Shown here: positions 23,296-34,892 of the stretch, piece after piece
How positions within the stretch are numbered: the stretch's first letter is position 1
Layout: every line of letters begins with the position of its first letter
Source: Diplosphaera chodatii
Taxonomy: Eukaryota; Chlorophyta; Trebouxiophyceae; Prasiolales; Stichococcaceae
Reading direction: 5' to 3'
Length of the DNA: 64,000 bases
Assembly (NCBI GenBank): GCA_032358165.1
Contig: JAALGY010000020.1
Span: 992,001 to 1,056,000, forward strand
Notes under the pieces: model-generated
Seen by the model: only the letters and a program-made list of their open reading frames with translations
Told to the model about the DNA's origin: nothing
The model's database searches: none
Made by a program: the position numbers and the translations under genes

Positions 23296-26200
23296 TCAGC
23301 TGGCGTAGGAGCTGGGCGGGTGTGCACTGCCAGCCCTGTAGCTGCTGCTCAGCGGACGTCGCTCAATGTCCCGCATGACTTGTGCATCGCTGCGCAGTGT
23401 GTCCAGCCACTCGTGGGCCTGCTCGGCAGGCAGCTCGGTGCGAATGGTGTGCTCGATGGCCGGGTCCACCGGATTCTGCGTCGCAGCATCTGCACGCAAC
23501 CAACATTTGCACTGCTGGAAGGCAGAGTTGTTGCAACCCGACCAGGCTGACATGCAAACACATGGTAATGGAACCACATCAACAGCAATGCCTGCAGCCG
23601 GCGCACCAGGCTGCGGCGCGCTGCACGGGCGCTCAGTCACATCTTCCGCTGCTCCAGCGGCGGGTGCTGAGGGCATGAAGGCATCGGCCTGGGAAGCGCC
23701 TGGTTGGTTGTTGCCGCTGTTGCCCATGAGCTGGGAAAGTACTGGTCCCATCTCGTTCATCAGGGAGCCGAAGTCGATCTGTCCAGCACCTTGACGCCTG
23801 TGCAGAGTACAAAGGCAGTCAACAAGTTTGGAGTGGCTGGATCTCAGGCTGGAGCCCAGGCCCCTGTTAACAAAGTGACGCCAATGACGCTGCACACCCC
23901 GATTGGCTGTCGCCGCCAGCTAGCAGCGGTTGCACGGCGTTCTGCAGAGCAGGCGAGGTCGCCAGCTGCTGCATGGCCGGCGACGATGCGATCTGGCCAA
24001 GCATCTGCGCAAGGTTGCCGCCGCCGTAGCCGCTGCTGCTGGCCATGCCGCTGCCCGTGCCGCCAAGCATCGACGCCAGCATGCTGCCTGCCAACACGGC
24101 AGATCGGTGTGTATATCATCGCAACAATAGGAATGCCATACATCCAATCAGGAGAGGCTGCTGGCTGACAGTCATTCCAGAGTGTGATATTTTGTCGACA
24201 CCACGGACCTAGTTGCCCCATCTGCGGCCCTGCAGCGCCTGGCTCCGGCTGCGCGCCGGTTGCTGCTGTGCTACTGGGGCGCATGGGCCTGCTGCGTCGG
24301 CCGGCAGAGGGGCCTCGCCGAGCAGGTGCAGGGCGCGGTGGTAGTCCCGAGCCCGCGCCGATGCCGCTCGGCGCAGCGGCTTGCGCCTCGGAGCTGTGGC
24401 TGGGATTGGGGCCCGGCAGGACAGAGCTGCCAAGCCCTGCAGGCCTGTTGTCGCCGCCACATGCTGGGGTGTCAGCTGCATGTCTCACTGTCACCAGCTG
24501 CTCGGCACTGCCCTGGGGTCGTGCCACCGCAGAACCACTGGCGGATCTGCCAGCGTCGGCTGCAGGGGGGCCAGCAGCAGCTGGGATGTCTGACGAGGGA
24601 ACACCGGCTGGCTGCTGTGGTGTCATGGCATCCAACACCGCCTGCTGAATTGCTGGGAGGCTTGCCGAGAGCGCGGCCATCACATTGCTTGTTTGGCTTG
24701 TGCTCGTTGGGGCCCTGACAGCCGCATCTCCTGTGTCCATGAGCTGGCCTGCCAGAAACAGCCGGAGGATGATGGACATTTTGTGAATATGTGACCTGCC
24801 ATGGCCCAGTCAAACTTTGTATGACAGAGTCCTGCTGCCATGCTCACCTGCAGCATCCACAGGCTCGACGGTTATTTCTGCTGACACAGTGGTCGTTGGG
24901 ATATATGCCCACTGCTGCTCGCCGCTGTCATCGGCAGGTGTCGGTGGCATGTCTGCTGGTGCACTCAGGTCTTCAGTCATGCCCTGCATCCGTGCTAAGG
25001 AATCGTTGCACTGTGCACGGTATATCACTCCCCCGCAAGAACTGCTGGCAGGAGCAGACAGCAGTGTACAAGCTGATGACGTCGAAGCACCTCAGCTGCT
25101 GGGGTGGCTGGCGCTGGCGGCGCACTGGGCTGGGGTGCAGCCGCACGACGCTGAGCCTGAGAGGTCTGTGCCCCACGCCGGGAAGCAGCAGGAGCATTGC
25201 CGCTGGCGCGTGCTTGCAGCACAGGCGCAACTGCTTGCACCATGCTGTGGATCGCTGCCAGACTGGGCTGCAGTGCTGACGAGATTCGCTCGCTGAGGTC
25301 CTGCACGAAGTCTGCAGTGCCAGCCTCTGTGCTTCCGCCCGCCTGGTGCACAAGGGAAACAAAAGGTGATGCAAGGCTGCAACAATGTGGTGATGACATA
25401 CTCATGTAAGGTGACAACCAGAGATGGCCAACATGGAGCAGCCAGAATGTCCGACACCTGGGGCTGTGAGAGCAGCTCGGACAGGATAGGCATGACGACT
25501 GCGCAGACCAGGCGCCCCAGCTCCTGCTGCACGGCGCCCAGTCGCGGGTTGGTCAGCAGCGTCTCCCACGCATTGGCGGCTGCAGGCGCGCCGCTGCCCG
25601 CCCCAGGCCCAGTTGGTGCAGAGCCCAGCATGCTGCCTGCTCCACTACCCAGGAAAGGCCACCTGCCTCCCATGCCCATCTGCACAGAACATTCAGTATC
25701 AAAGTTTATCATTGGCAGAGCAGCCTCCTTGTCGACATCTGATCGTATCCCATGCCAGCATGCACGAGATGAGTACATGGCCTCACCTGGTCACCAAACG
25801 TGATGGTGACAGAGGGGTTGGGGTGCACGCTGCCCCTGTCAGACCTGACCCGGCCCGTCTCTCGTGTGTGCGGCTCGTTGGCTTGCTGGGACTGGATTGT
25901 AACAGACAGGCATTCATAACGTGTGTACGAGATCATGATCAACGATGCATGCACAATGCATGCACAACATGCATGGTCGTGGCATCGTCCAAGAGACCGC
26001 GAGCTGGACAAATGTCACCTGCGCTGCAGTGTCCTCATCCCCACCATCTGCCTCTTCCCACTCCGACTCGTACTGCAGGACAGCATCAGCAGATGTGTTC
26101 TGCAGGAGTTTCATAGCATCAGGCGCTCTCAAGTTGTTGCGTTCGTCATGTCCCTTAGTCACACCCAAGATATGCGTCAAGCTAGGTCACTATACCACTG

Positions 26201-28789
26201 GGCACCTCGGAGCCGGAGTCCGCAACTAAGTCTGGCATCTCGGTGTCCACTGCTGCCGCATGCGAACCGGATGGTGGCGACTGCCCTGGGTTCGCGGCTG
26301 CCGGTCGCCTGCCAGTGTGACCAGTCTGACCACTGCCAGCAGCTGCGGATGCGGCCCCGGCTGCTGGGGCGGGCTGGGGCGGGCCCTCGCCAGGCCGTGG
26401 CAGGCCGAACTGGCCACCAAGGATGTACTGTAGCTGCTGCAGGAACTCCGCCTCACTGGGTGCATCACCTGGTGGCACATCAGGCGGACGTCTAGCAGTC
26501 GAATCGCAGCATTCGTCACTGAGCAGACTGCGTGTCGAGAAGCGCACAGTATGTGCATAAAGGGTTGGTCTTGCCTGCCGAGCCAGACCCCAAGCATGGA
26601 GCTGATGACAGCGCACCTGTGAAGTAGCCAGTGGCTGATGCGCCATTCGGGAGCTGCACAGTGACTGGGGTGCCGCCCTGCGGTTGCTGTTGCGACGGTC
26701 CCCCAAAGCCTGTCGCAACAGGGGACGTTGCTGCGGACAACCAAGGATGCAGCACACCCATTGTCATGTGCAAGAAGGGGCAGAGCCGCCAGCATGGCCA
26801 CAGTGAGCCGTTCACCCAGCAGGTTGTGGCCCGCCAGGCCAGGCTGCACTCGCATTGGCATGATCGGTGCGGTGCCCAAGGCATTGATGAATGCGGAGCG
26901 CCCGGTAGCCAAGGGGAGCGCTGCGCTGCCCGACAGCGCGGGCACCAGCATGGAGCACATCCGGGAAAGCTCCCACGCGAGGGCACCCACAGCAAACAGC
27001 TGGGCATTCGCCAGCTGCAGCTGCGCCTGCATGCAGTGCATGGCATGGTTTTGCACAGCCAGAATGTTTGCTGCAAGCACAGCAGCGGACCAGTGCCATA
27101 CTGCGAATGTGCACACTAGATATCCTCACAATAGCATCGGAGGCCTGTCCCGGCCTGATGGGCTGGTCAAGATGAGAGAGCGCCGTGTTGGCTGTCAGCA
27201 GCACGTCAGCAGCCCGACCACGCCACAGCTCGCCCGTCTGCCGCAGCATCTCGCCAAGGGCAACTGCCACAGTGGTGGGCAGCCGAGCGTCCTGGTTCTG
27301 GGGTGCCTGCTGGCGGCTGGCGCCTGTGCCTGTGCTTGCAGCCATGCAAGCACGGTTCCCGATGCAACATGTACAGACCTGACCCAGAAACCAACCTCGA
27401 CTGCGGAAAGATGACAAGATATGATGGGCAAGGGCTGGTGGCACGACCTGCCGTGGCAGCAGCCATAGAGGCGGCTGCTGATGTCTCCACAAATCGCCGC
27501 ACCGCCGGCCGCAGCTCAGCGTCCTGGAGCACTGCCTGCGCCGCTGTGTACCACCGCCTCTCGCTGTCCTGCCTGCGCCCTGCAGGTGGGCGGCAGATGT
27601 GTCGACGCCCGCCGTGCAAGACGGTTTGTGTCGGCCACAAACTTCGACAAGTCCGTCATGCATGTGCAGTCCACCTTCTGGCAACACGTATGACACGGTA
27701 GCTGGGGGCGGCTGGGCAGCTGCAGGGTCCTGCGTCGACAGGTGCGTGATGAAGTGCTGCACCAAGGACAGCAGCGCCATGGCTGGCTGCTGCGGCTGCT
27801 GTGCAGCAGTGGCTGCTGGCTGCACACCACACATCACGATGTCAGAGGAGTCAACGAGCAGCATGCAGTGCCCCCAGATCACCACCAGCTACCCAACACT
27901 CTTCTGCTACCCAAGTCCAACAGGGTGTGCTAGGGCAGCAGCATCCCTGTCACCTGCTGGCCGCCCGAAGCAGGCCCAAACCCGGGTACGTTTCCCACGG
28001 TGATCCCAAACGGCGGGATGCCCTGCGCCGCATCATGCAGGTCGCCACCCTGCTGGCCCATGCCGGCAAGACCACCCAGCAGCTGCACATTCAGCAGGGC
28101 AGGAGGTCAGCACGGCATCTAGCACGGGCGGATCGCAGCACCCACACCTGCAAAGCATGGGTGCCACCCTCACCTGGCTGAACCAGTTGACCTGGGTGCC
28201 CATGCCGGTGGCGCTGGCGGGTGCATGGTGCCCAGGTACGCCACCACCTGTGCGCCGCGAATGTCAGTTTGCCATCAACCACTTGCGATCAACAAAGAAG
28301 TATGTGATGAGTATTTGCTTGGCAAGACGTCACGGCGAGCGACAGTGCCAGTGCACACAAGTGGCTCACCTTGTGGCGGTGGAGGGGGTCCGCCCGTGGC
28401 GCCTTCAGGACGCTCCACCAGGTGGATGGTGTGCCCATCGCGCACGCCACGCTCCCGCAGCCGCTGGTCATCTTGCAATGCGTGACCCGCAAAGAGTAGG
28501 CGCTGGCGCTCGTGCAGTATGCCAGTCAGCTCCACTAGTCGATCCTTCAGCTCTCCCACTAGCAGCTGTGCGCGCGGGTACCAGCAGCAACGTCAGACCA
28601 AGCACTGCTATCCTTTTCATGGCACATCAACATGTTGCACAGCATCAGGCTTCCTACCGCCGATGGTAGCATACAGAGCAGCAAGAGTCTCGCCTCGGCA
28701 GGCACAGTCAGCTCGTGTGATGATGGCCGCAGTGTCCTGATGGTAAGGCGAATGTTTCGTGACGCCCCCTGCGTCGAGGCGTCCGCCAT
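23296..28789 (-). CDS. BAG6: large proline-rich BAG6/scythe-like protein with N-terminal ubiquitin-like domain
   Basis: BAG6 holds mislocalised and tail-anchored membrane proteins for targeting or degradation. The ATG at 28789 opens NIRLTIRTLRPSSHELTVPA, the first strands of a ubiquitin-like domain. A second segment (about 28555-28370) completes it: GELKDRLVELTGI, RQRLLFAGHALQDDQRLRER, VRDGHTIHLVERPEG, then poly-Pro. The middle is long, Ala/Gln/Pro-rich and split into many exons. It includes AQLQLANAQLFAVGALAWEL (about 27020), NPSVTITFGDQ (about 25810) and WETLLTNPRLGAVQQELGRL (about 25570). Next is LRLFLAGQLMDTGDAAV (about 24760). The last exon carries AEQAHEWLDTLRSDAQVMRD and RRPLSSSYRAG, matching the end of plant homologues. 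Exon joins were not all resolved. It is divergent from TrpC. Confidence 0.85.
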
Positions 28790-29180
28790 GATGTCCAATG
28801 CTGATCTCGGGCGGCGGGTGGCCAAGGTGTGCCACTGGCAATGACACTGTCGGGTGCTCCCGCTGCCCCGCAGTTGGTATAACACTATTGACAGTGTGTG
28901 CCGCAGTACTTAACAGAGTACCTGGGATCTGTTACGCTGTTGGTGCGCTGATCAGCAGGCAGCACTCGACACAAGACATGCTGTGAGCGTTAAAGCATTT
29001 GTCGCGGCAGACCTTATCGTAATCGACTCAGTGACCACCTGCACAACGGCTTCCGGTTGTAACGGCACACGCTTGGGCAGCGGCAGCGGCAGCGGCAGCG
29101 GCAGCGGCAGCGGCAGCGGCAGCGGCAGCGGGTTGACGACTAGGCATTGCTGCTGCTGCCAGCTTCTGTAAGCCGCCCTC
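28790..29180. promoter_or_regulatory. divergent promoter region of BAG6-like and TrpC genes
   Basis: This is 391 bp between two oppositely directed ATGs. It holds a pure GGCAGC repeat about 50 bp upstream of the TrpC ATG. No TATA box was seen. Confidence 0.45.
29076..29129. repeat. (GGCAGC)9 microsatellite
   Basis: Nine uninterrupted hexamers lie in the divergent promoter between the BAG6-like and TrpC genes, probably in the TrpC 5' leader. In one frame it would encode Gly-Ser repeats, but that frame is not linked to the TrpC start. Confidence 0.9.
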
Positions 29181-31011
29181 ATGCAAACGGGTCTCGGCAG
29201 ACTGGGGTCCGAACGATGCTGCGCTGCGGCGTCAGCGCAGGCATTCCATTCAGACGCCAGCGCGTCACTGCGCTCCGCGCGCAGAAGGCCAGCACAGCAG
29301 CTACACTGGGTCAGGCCGGCACGGCGCGCATGCACAGCGGCCATGAGCGTTGAAGCAGACGCTCCACAGGCTGTGGAGACAGAGCAGGAGGTGAGTGCAA
29401 AGGTGCTGGCGCCGCCGCGTGCCCTCTGCCGCTGCTTCCTGGGCCATCAAGCCGCTGCATGTTGTCATGGCAACAAGTGCACAATGCGTGTACAGGTGAC
29501 CATCAGGCGGCGGCCGCCAAGCGGCTTCCAGCAGCAGGGGTGTGGGCCGATGAAGTTCCGCACTGAGAAGAGTGATGGCAACACGCCGCGCAACATTCTT
29601 GAGGAGATCATCTGGTGCGCAGCTTTGGCACCGGCGCAGCAGGCTTGTCATCAGCTGCATCATCATACAGAGGTGCTGATGCACAGCGTCAATGTTGCGC
29701 AGGTTCAAAGCACAGGAGGTGGATGATATGAAGCATGCCCAGCCAATGCCCAGCCTCATGCTGAAAACCAAGCTGGCACAGAAGTCGCAGCCCCCGCGCG
29801 ACTTCATCGGGGCACTGCGCGCTGCGGTGCGTACACGCTGAACGTCGCTGATGTGCCTGGTGGCACACTGTTGCAGCCTGCCGTATAAATGCAGCAACTG
29901 GCGATGCAGGCGAAGCGCACAAGTCGGCCTGGGCTCATCGCGGAGGTGAAGAAGGCATCTCCCAGCCGCGGGGTGATTCAAGCAGACTTTGATCACATTC
30001 GGGTGAGGGTTTGAGCACACGGTCTCCAGCGCATGGTCCTCAGATGGGTGATGTGAAACAAGTAGACTCTACATCACATTGCAGTGCGCCTGCTGCTAAT
30101 GAGTGGTGTGGATCATTGGACAGATAGCAAAGCAATACGAGGCGGGTGGCGCAGCGTGCCTCAGCGTGCTGACAGACGGCCGATACTTCCAGGGCTCCTT
30201 CAAATTTCTCCGGGAAATTCGTGAGGCCGGCGTCAGCTGCCCGCTCCTATGCAAGGAGTTCATCGTGGAGGCATACCAGCTGTACAAGGCCCGCGCGTGC
30301 GTCTGGGGCCTTAACACACGCTGATGCTCTCTGCAGTCTGTTCGAATGGGTGCTGTGCCTGCAAACCTCCCAACCTGGCCGGCGCTGAGAGCCTTTGATG
30401 CACTTCTCCGGCAGGAATGGCGCTGATGCCGTGCTGCTCATCGCCTCGGTGCTGCCGAACAAGGACTTGGCCCTGATGCTGAAGGTCGCCAAGACAGTCG
30501 GCCTGCAGAGCCTCATTGAGGTGCGCTGACGGCATCACGAGGCGTCATCACACGCAGCGGTCCTGCAGCTGGCTCGGCTGCCTGTGGGCTTGTGCAAACT
30601 TGGCTCATCCCGCCCTGCCAGGTGCACACCATCGGGGAGCTGGAGCGCGTGCTGAAACTGGACCTGGACCCGGCCACCTCGTTGCTGGGCATCAACAACC
30701 GGGACCTGCAGACCTTCGAGGTCACGCTCGAGAACACGCGCATCATCATGGAGTCTGCCGCCGGCAAACAGGTGTGAAATGCGGCAACTGCTGGTCGTCC
30801 ATGCTCCTTGTCCCTTGCGATGGCTCTGAGCCGGCATTGTGTCAATCCACAGGTGCAGGAGCGCGGTCTGATCATGCTCAGCGAGTCGGGCATCTTCACG
30901 CCAGACGATGTGGCATACGTGCAGCAATGCGGCTGTGGTGGTATCCTGGTGGGCGAATCGCTTGTCAAGCAGTCAGACACCACGGCAGCCGTGCAGCAGC
31001 TGCTTGCATGA
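29181..31011 (+). CDS. trpC/IGPS: indole-3-glycerol-phosphate synthase, probably plastid-targeted
   Basis: Closes the indole ring (CdRP to indole-3-glycerol phosphate), the step after phosphoribosylanthranilate isomerase. Eight exons fit with exact phases: 29181-29390, 29496-29614, 29703-29826, 29910-30002, 30124-30296, 30415-30520, 30622-30771, 30853-31011 (377 residues). The first exon is an Arg/Ala/Ser-rich transit-like leader. Family motifs follow: [38 protein letters not shown] with the catalytic Lys, [20 protein letters not shown] and [19 protein letters not shown]. Then come [43 protein letters not shown] and [11 protein letters not shown]. The enzyme is monofunctional: the isomerase is a separate gene at 3757-4966. 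Confidence 0.96.
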
Positions 31012-31341
31012 GCACGCTGAGGCAAACTTCTATCTGTACATGCCGGCCTAGCACCCTTTCGTCCTGACGACTGTGTTGGTGGATGCTCCGAGACTTCCTG
31101 CTAGCGCCCCTGAGCCCCTTGTTAGAGCGAACATGTCAACAGCTGTAATCCTCCATACCATTAGTAAACTCTGGGGACCGACCACAATGAGGTCATGTGA
31201 CGGTGTGCATGCGCCGATGCGCGCGTCAAGGTGTGAAGGCGATTCGTCAGCAAACAGCATATTAGCGTACCAAAGCTGATTGTACCTGCTTGCCTGACGC
31301 GTGCTGTGTTACCGACCAGCATTTGGTTTGCAGCTGAAGGA
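31012..31341. other. intergenic spacer
   Basis: This is 330 bp between the TrpC stop and the TLC-gene ATG, containing the 3' UTR and promoter of two tandem genes. Nothing else was recognised. Confidence 0.4.
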
Positions 31342-32826
31342 ATGAGCAAATATGTGATCCCCTCTGGTCCTGCAGCCAGCTCAGCCGGCAATGCGCTATT
31401 GATCGTTGCGATCGGTGAGCATGGAGCGCTTGATTGCGAGGTGCACGGCTGCGTTTGCCATGCTGGCATGGAGTGCGCACCCTGACGATGCCTGATGATT
31501 CGCCAAATGCAGCTGCCCTCATCGGGTGTTTGGAGTGGTGCATCAACCGAGGGCCGGTTCGCAGAGCCATTGAGAGCCAGTTTGATTCAGTGTCCCCAAC
31601 CCCGGCAAAGCTGAAACAGCATGTGTATCAGTCCAACATCCGCATCATCGGCCTGCTGCACCTGGCCATACAGGTGAAGCTGATGACACTTCCTATGTTG
31701 TCTGGCTGGCATTATGCGCTGAACCTTCACGATGGTTTTCAGCATCTGTTACAGCTGCCGCTGGCGCTCGCGGTGGTGTTGGACCCGGCGATGCAGCGTG
31801 ATCGGCTGTACTCTACATCACGCCGCTCAGCGATGATGCTGTGCATCTCGGCAGGCTACTTCCTGCACGTGAGTGTGCGCCCGTGCCGTCATGTTGGCAC
31901 CTCCTCGCCTGTCATGTAACATGCATCTCGAGGTCGACTTGTGCTTTGATGCAGGACCTGTACCATTGTCTGACCGTTTTCAGTGAATGGGGAGTGCCAT
32001 ACCTGCTGCATGCCACCCTGTGCTGCTCGCTGTACAGCTATGGGGCGATCACAGGCTGCCTGCACTATTTTGGTGAGTCAGTGGTTGCTTGCCGTGCTTG
32101 CGAGGACTGCCCGCAGGCAGCAGACACCTTCACCATGCGTCTTGGCATGCGCAGGTGCAGAATTCCTTCTGTGGGAGGCCAGTACGGTACGCCTGTCTAA
32201 GTGGTAATTGCATGCATGGCAATGGCTCAGCTGAGAGGCGATGTTGACATGCTGATCCTGATCCAGTGTTGACCATCACTGTATTGCAGCCCTGTGTGTA
32301 CATCCGTTGGGTGCTTTACAAGCTTAAGAAGACGGACAGCATGGCGTATGTCGTGAACGGCATCGCGATGTTGCTGGCTTTCTTCTTTACACGGAATGTG
32401 TTTGGCCTTGGTGCGCTTTGCTGGGCCTGCAGAAAGCCTCAGCATGCCAGCTTTGCAACCAATACTGAGAGCATCTGCTGACATTGACCAGGCTTCCTTC
32501 GCGTGCAGCCATGTCGGTCGACTTCTTCCGAGTGTCTGCAAGGGAGCTCAAGCATCCAACTTCTGGCGGCATTTCGCCATCGCTGATCTGGGGATACCGC
32601 ATCGCAAACGTCCTATTGAACGGCCTCAATGCTTTCTGGTGGGTTGCTGTCCACCAGCTGTCGGTACAGAAGCCCATGTGCAACACACAACCTTGCTCAC
32701 GTCCAGTGCATCTCGATGGGATGTTTGCTGCCGTGCCGCAGGGTCTACAAGATGGCAAACGGTGCCGCCAAGCTGCTCAAGCGCAGGCCATCTACCATGG
32801 CAGCTAGACCACGGAAAGACCAATGA
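31342..32826 (+). CDS. TLC-domain multi-pass membrane protein (TLCD4/TMEM56-like)
   Basis: The TLC (TRAM-LAG1-CLN8) family comprises ER or plasma-membrane proteins acting on lipids, including but not limited to ceramide synthases. Eight exons fit with exact phases: 31342-31414, 31513-31673, 31755-31868, 31955-32072, 32155-32186, 32290-32410, 32509-32638, 32742-32826 (277 residues). Hydrophobic segments include NALLIVAIAALIGCLEW, SAMMLCISAGYFLHDLYHCL, HATLCCSLYSYGAITGCLHY and NGIAMLLAFFFTRNVFG. The FLHDLYHC turn sits where the family's conserved His/Asp pair lies. EFLLWEAST-PCVYIRWVLYKL corresponds to the E-x-STPF-x-N-x-RW motif of TLCD4-type proteins. The end is LLNGLNAFWVYKMANGAAKLL, as in that subgroup. 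The catalytic motif of ceramide synthases is not evident. Confidence 0.88.
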
Positions 32827-33021
32827 CGCGATATCAGTCGAGCTATCAATCTGAACCTGCATATGACTAAGAAGACGATTTAGTGATCCTGGTCCATCCT
32901 GGTTTGCAAGCAGCGAGTGACTTGTCCTGTCCTTGACCGTTCGACTTGTCAGGCAAACTCACTCAAGTGCACACACACGCCTCTCAACAGCTGGCTGACA
33001 TGTCACGGCATGCACAGCCAA

Positions 33022-34558
33022 TCAGTCCGAGTAGTCGTCGTCTGCTGCGCCCGGCTGCAGCGGGTACTCGTCATCCGAGTCCGAGACCTCCTCCACAGGG
33101 CCATGTACTGAATCCTCATCGGAGCTGTATCCCCTGGGCGCCGCAGGTCTGTCTGCAGGGCTGCTTGGGCTGCTGAAGCTTGCTGGCATCGCCAGATCGG
33201 CATCATGCGTGGCTGCCTGGAGCATGTCGTCGATTGCCTGCAGGCAGTCTCAGAACCCATCGGACACCTGGGTTTGAAGCGCAAATGTAGCTGGCGCCTG
33301 GCTGTGATGTTTGGTGGTGCAGGTGATCAGCAGGCACGCACCGCACGCTCTCGTGACAGCCGCTGCAGCTGATCCTGAAGCTCCCTGACAATCTTCGCCT
33401 GCCGCCGCCGCTTTGCATACGCGAGGCTGTGCTCCACAGACTGTTTCCGCAACCACAAATTGACCATTGCGGTCACGTTCTGTGTTTCGGAAGCGCGTGT
33501 AAAACAAATGCAGCCAGTGAGACCGACAGCAGCAATGGTGATCACGCACCTTCATCTGCTTATCTAGTGCTGCTGCCCTCGCCTCGGAGCTTTGCCCTTG
33601 CCGGCGTGTGATTGCCAGCCCAACAGCTGCTGCTGCTGCTAGTGCCACCGCCACCTTGGCCAGTAGCCCCTGCCAACGCGGCCTGCTGGGCTTCGGCCCT
33701 GTGAACCGTTGATTCCAAGTGGGGTCCATTCGTCAACGTGGACAAGGTCCATCGCACCCGACCTGTCAGAACAGTGCACTGCGACCCTCACCTGCATGCC
33801 TGTCCAACATTGCTATGAGGGTGGCTGGGTTGCCGCCTTCGCCTCTGCCTGACACCTGTGCCCGAGCAACGTCACCACTGTTGGCATTCGCGCTAGATGG
33901 TCCGCGTCGTCATGCAGCAATGATGCCATGCCCGTGGATGCAGCCCTCCCGTCGCTGCGCACCGCACCTCCAGACACTGCCCACTCTTCCAGCAGACAAG
34001 CGTAGGACATGCCTGCACTCCCATTCCCTCTGCCAGAGACTGCACGACCGAAAGTTCACACGTAAACCCTGCCTTGTGCTTCACCACAGGCAGACCAGGT
34101 GCGGCCGCCGTGTGACTGTGGTTGAAGCATGTGTGGTCACCGATAGCTGGTCCACGTCTATTTCTGCAAATACGACATGGCTGTACTGTGGCCGCCGGGC
34201 GACGTCGGCGATGTACGGCCTGAGCAGCTGCGACGGCTTGGCCCATGCCTGCATGCCGCATGGCACAAGCACTCATCAGCTGCCACCAACACACCTTGTT
34301 TCCCTGGTATATACACAACTGCAGCTTTCACGCTCCATGTAGGCATGAGCAAGTGACAGGAATAGCGAGGCAGGAGCAATAGTGACAACATAGTGCTTCT
34401 TGCTGCATGCTGAGCACCGCTGAAAAGTGAATCAGCAGCAGGCGGTCGCCCAGTCTGCTCTGTAGCTTCTGCCACTGTCCATCATCTGTAATGCGCAGCA
34501 CGCGCGCCGCCTCCTGTCGCTTCGCTACGCGCTGCGTGCGGCGCCGCCGCACCGGCAT
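33022..34558 (-). CDS. thioredoxin-fold protein lacking the CxxC, with a membrane segment
   Basis: The ATG at 34558 starts a basic leader (PVRRRRTQRVAKRQEAAR). The first two exons join exactly (34418-34558, 34141-34248). They form a thioredoxin start: VLRITDDGQWQKLQSRLGDR, LLLIHFSA, AWAKPSQLLRPYIADVARRP, then HVVFAEIDVDQLS. Normal thioredoxins have TWCGPCK where this one has AWAKPSQ, so both redox cysteines are gone. A third exon (about 34050-33960) gives LAEGMGVQACPTLVCWKSGQ, including the cis-Pro PT motif. After the domain come a basic stretch and a hydrophobic helix (VAVALAAAAAVGLAITRR, about 33660-33600). A coiled coil (AKIVRELQDQLQRLSRERAV, about 33400-33350) and an acidic tail ending DDDYSD follow. 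A redox-inactive, membrane-anchored adaptor or chaperone is inferred. The later exon joins are approximate. Confidence 0.72.
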
Positions 34559-34892
34559 GCTGTGGTGCCCACCGCACGGATATAGCAGGGCAACGCCGGC
34601 CGCGTGTTGACTGAAGATACCCAAGGAATGATGAATATCACGGAAGATAGCTCAGTGTGTTTCGGAGCGGTTTGCCAAATGTGCGAGTGCAGCCGGCCAT
34701 CGGGTCAGATCACCCGATGGACAGCTGTCCTATCATGGGGATGGGAGCAGACAAGGAGCCGGTTGGAGCCCTTCAGGACACGAGCATCAGTATGCAAGCT
34801 CGTATCGCTGAAGATGTTGCACGCTACTACATAGGCCGCCCACCCTGACAACACGAAAGCAAAGCTGAAGGCACCTTGCGGCATGTTTGCAC

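Noticed and set aside
28983..29171. 62-codon frame with Gly-Ser repeats
   Set aside because: It is created by the GGCAGC microsatellite in the promoter region and is not in frame with TrpC.
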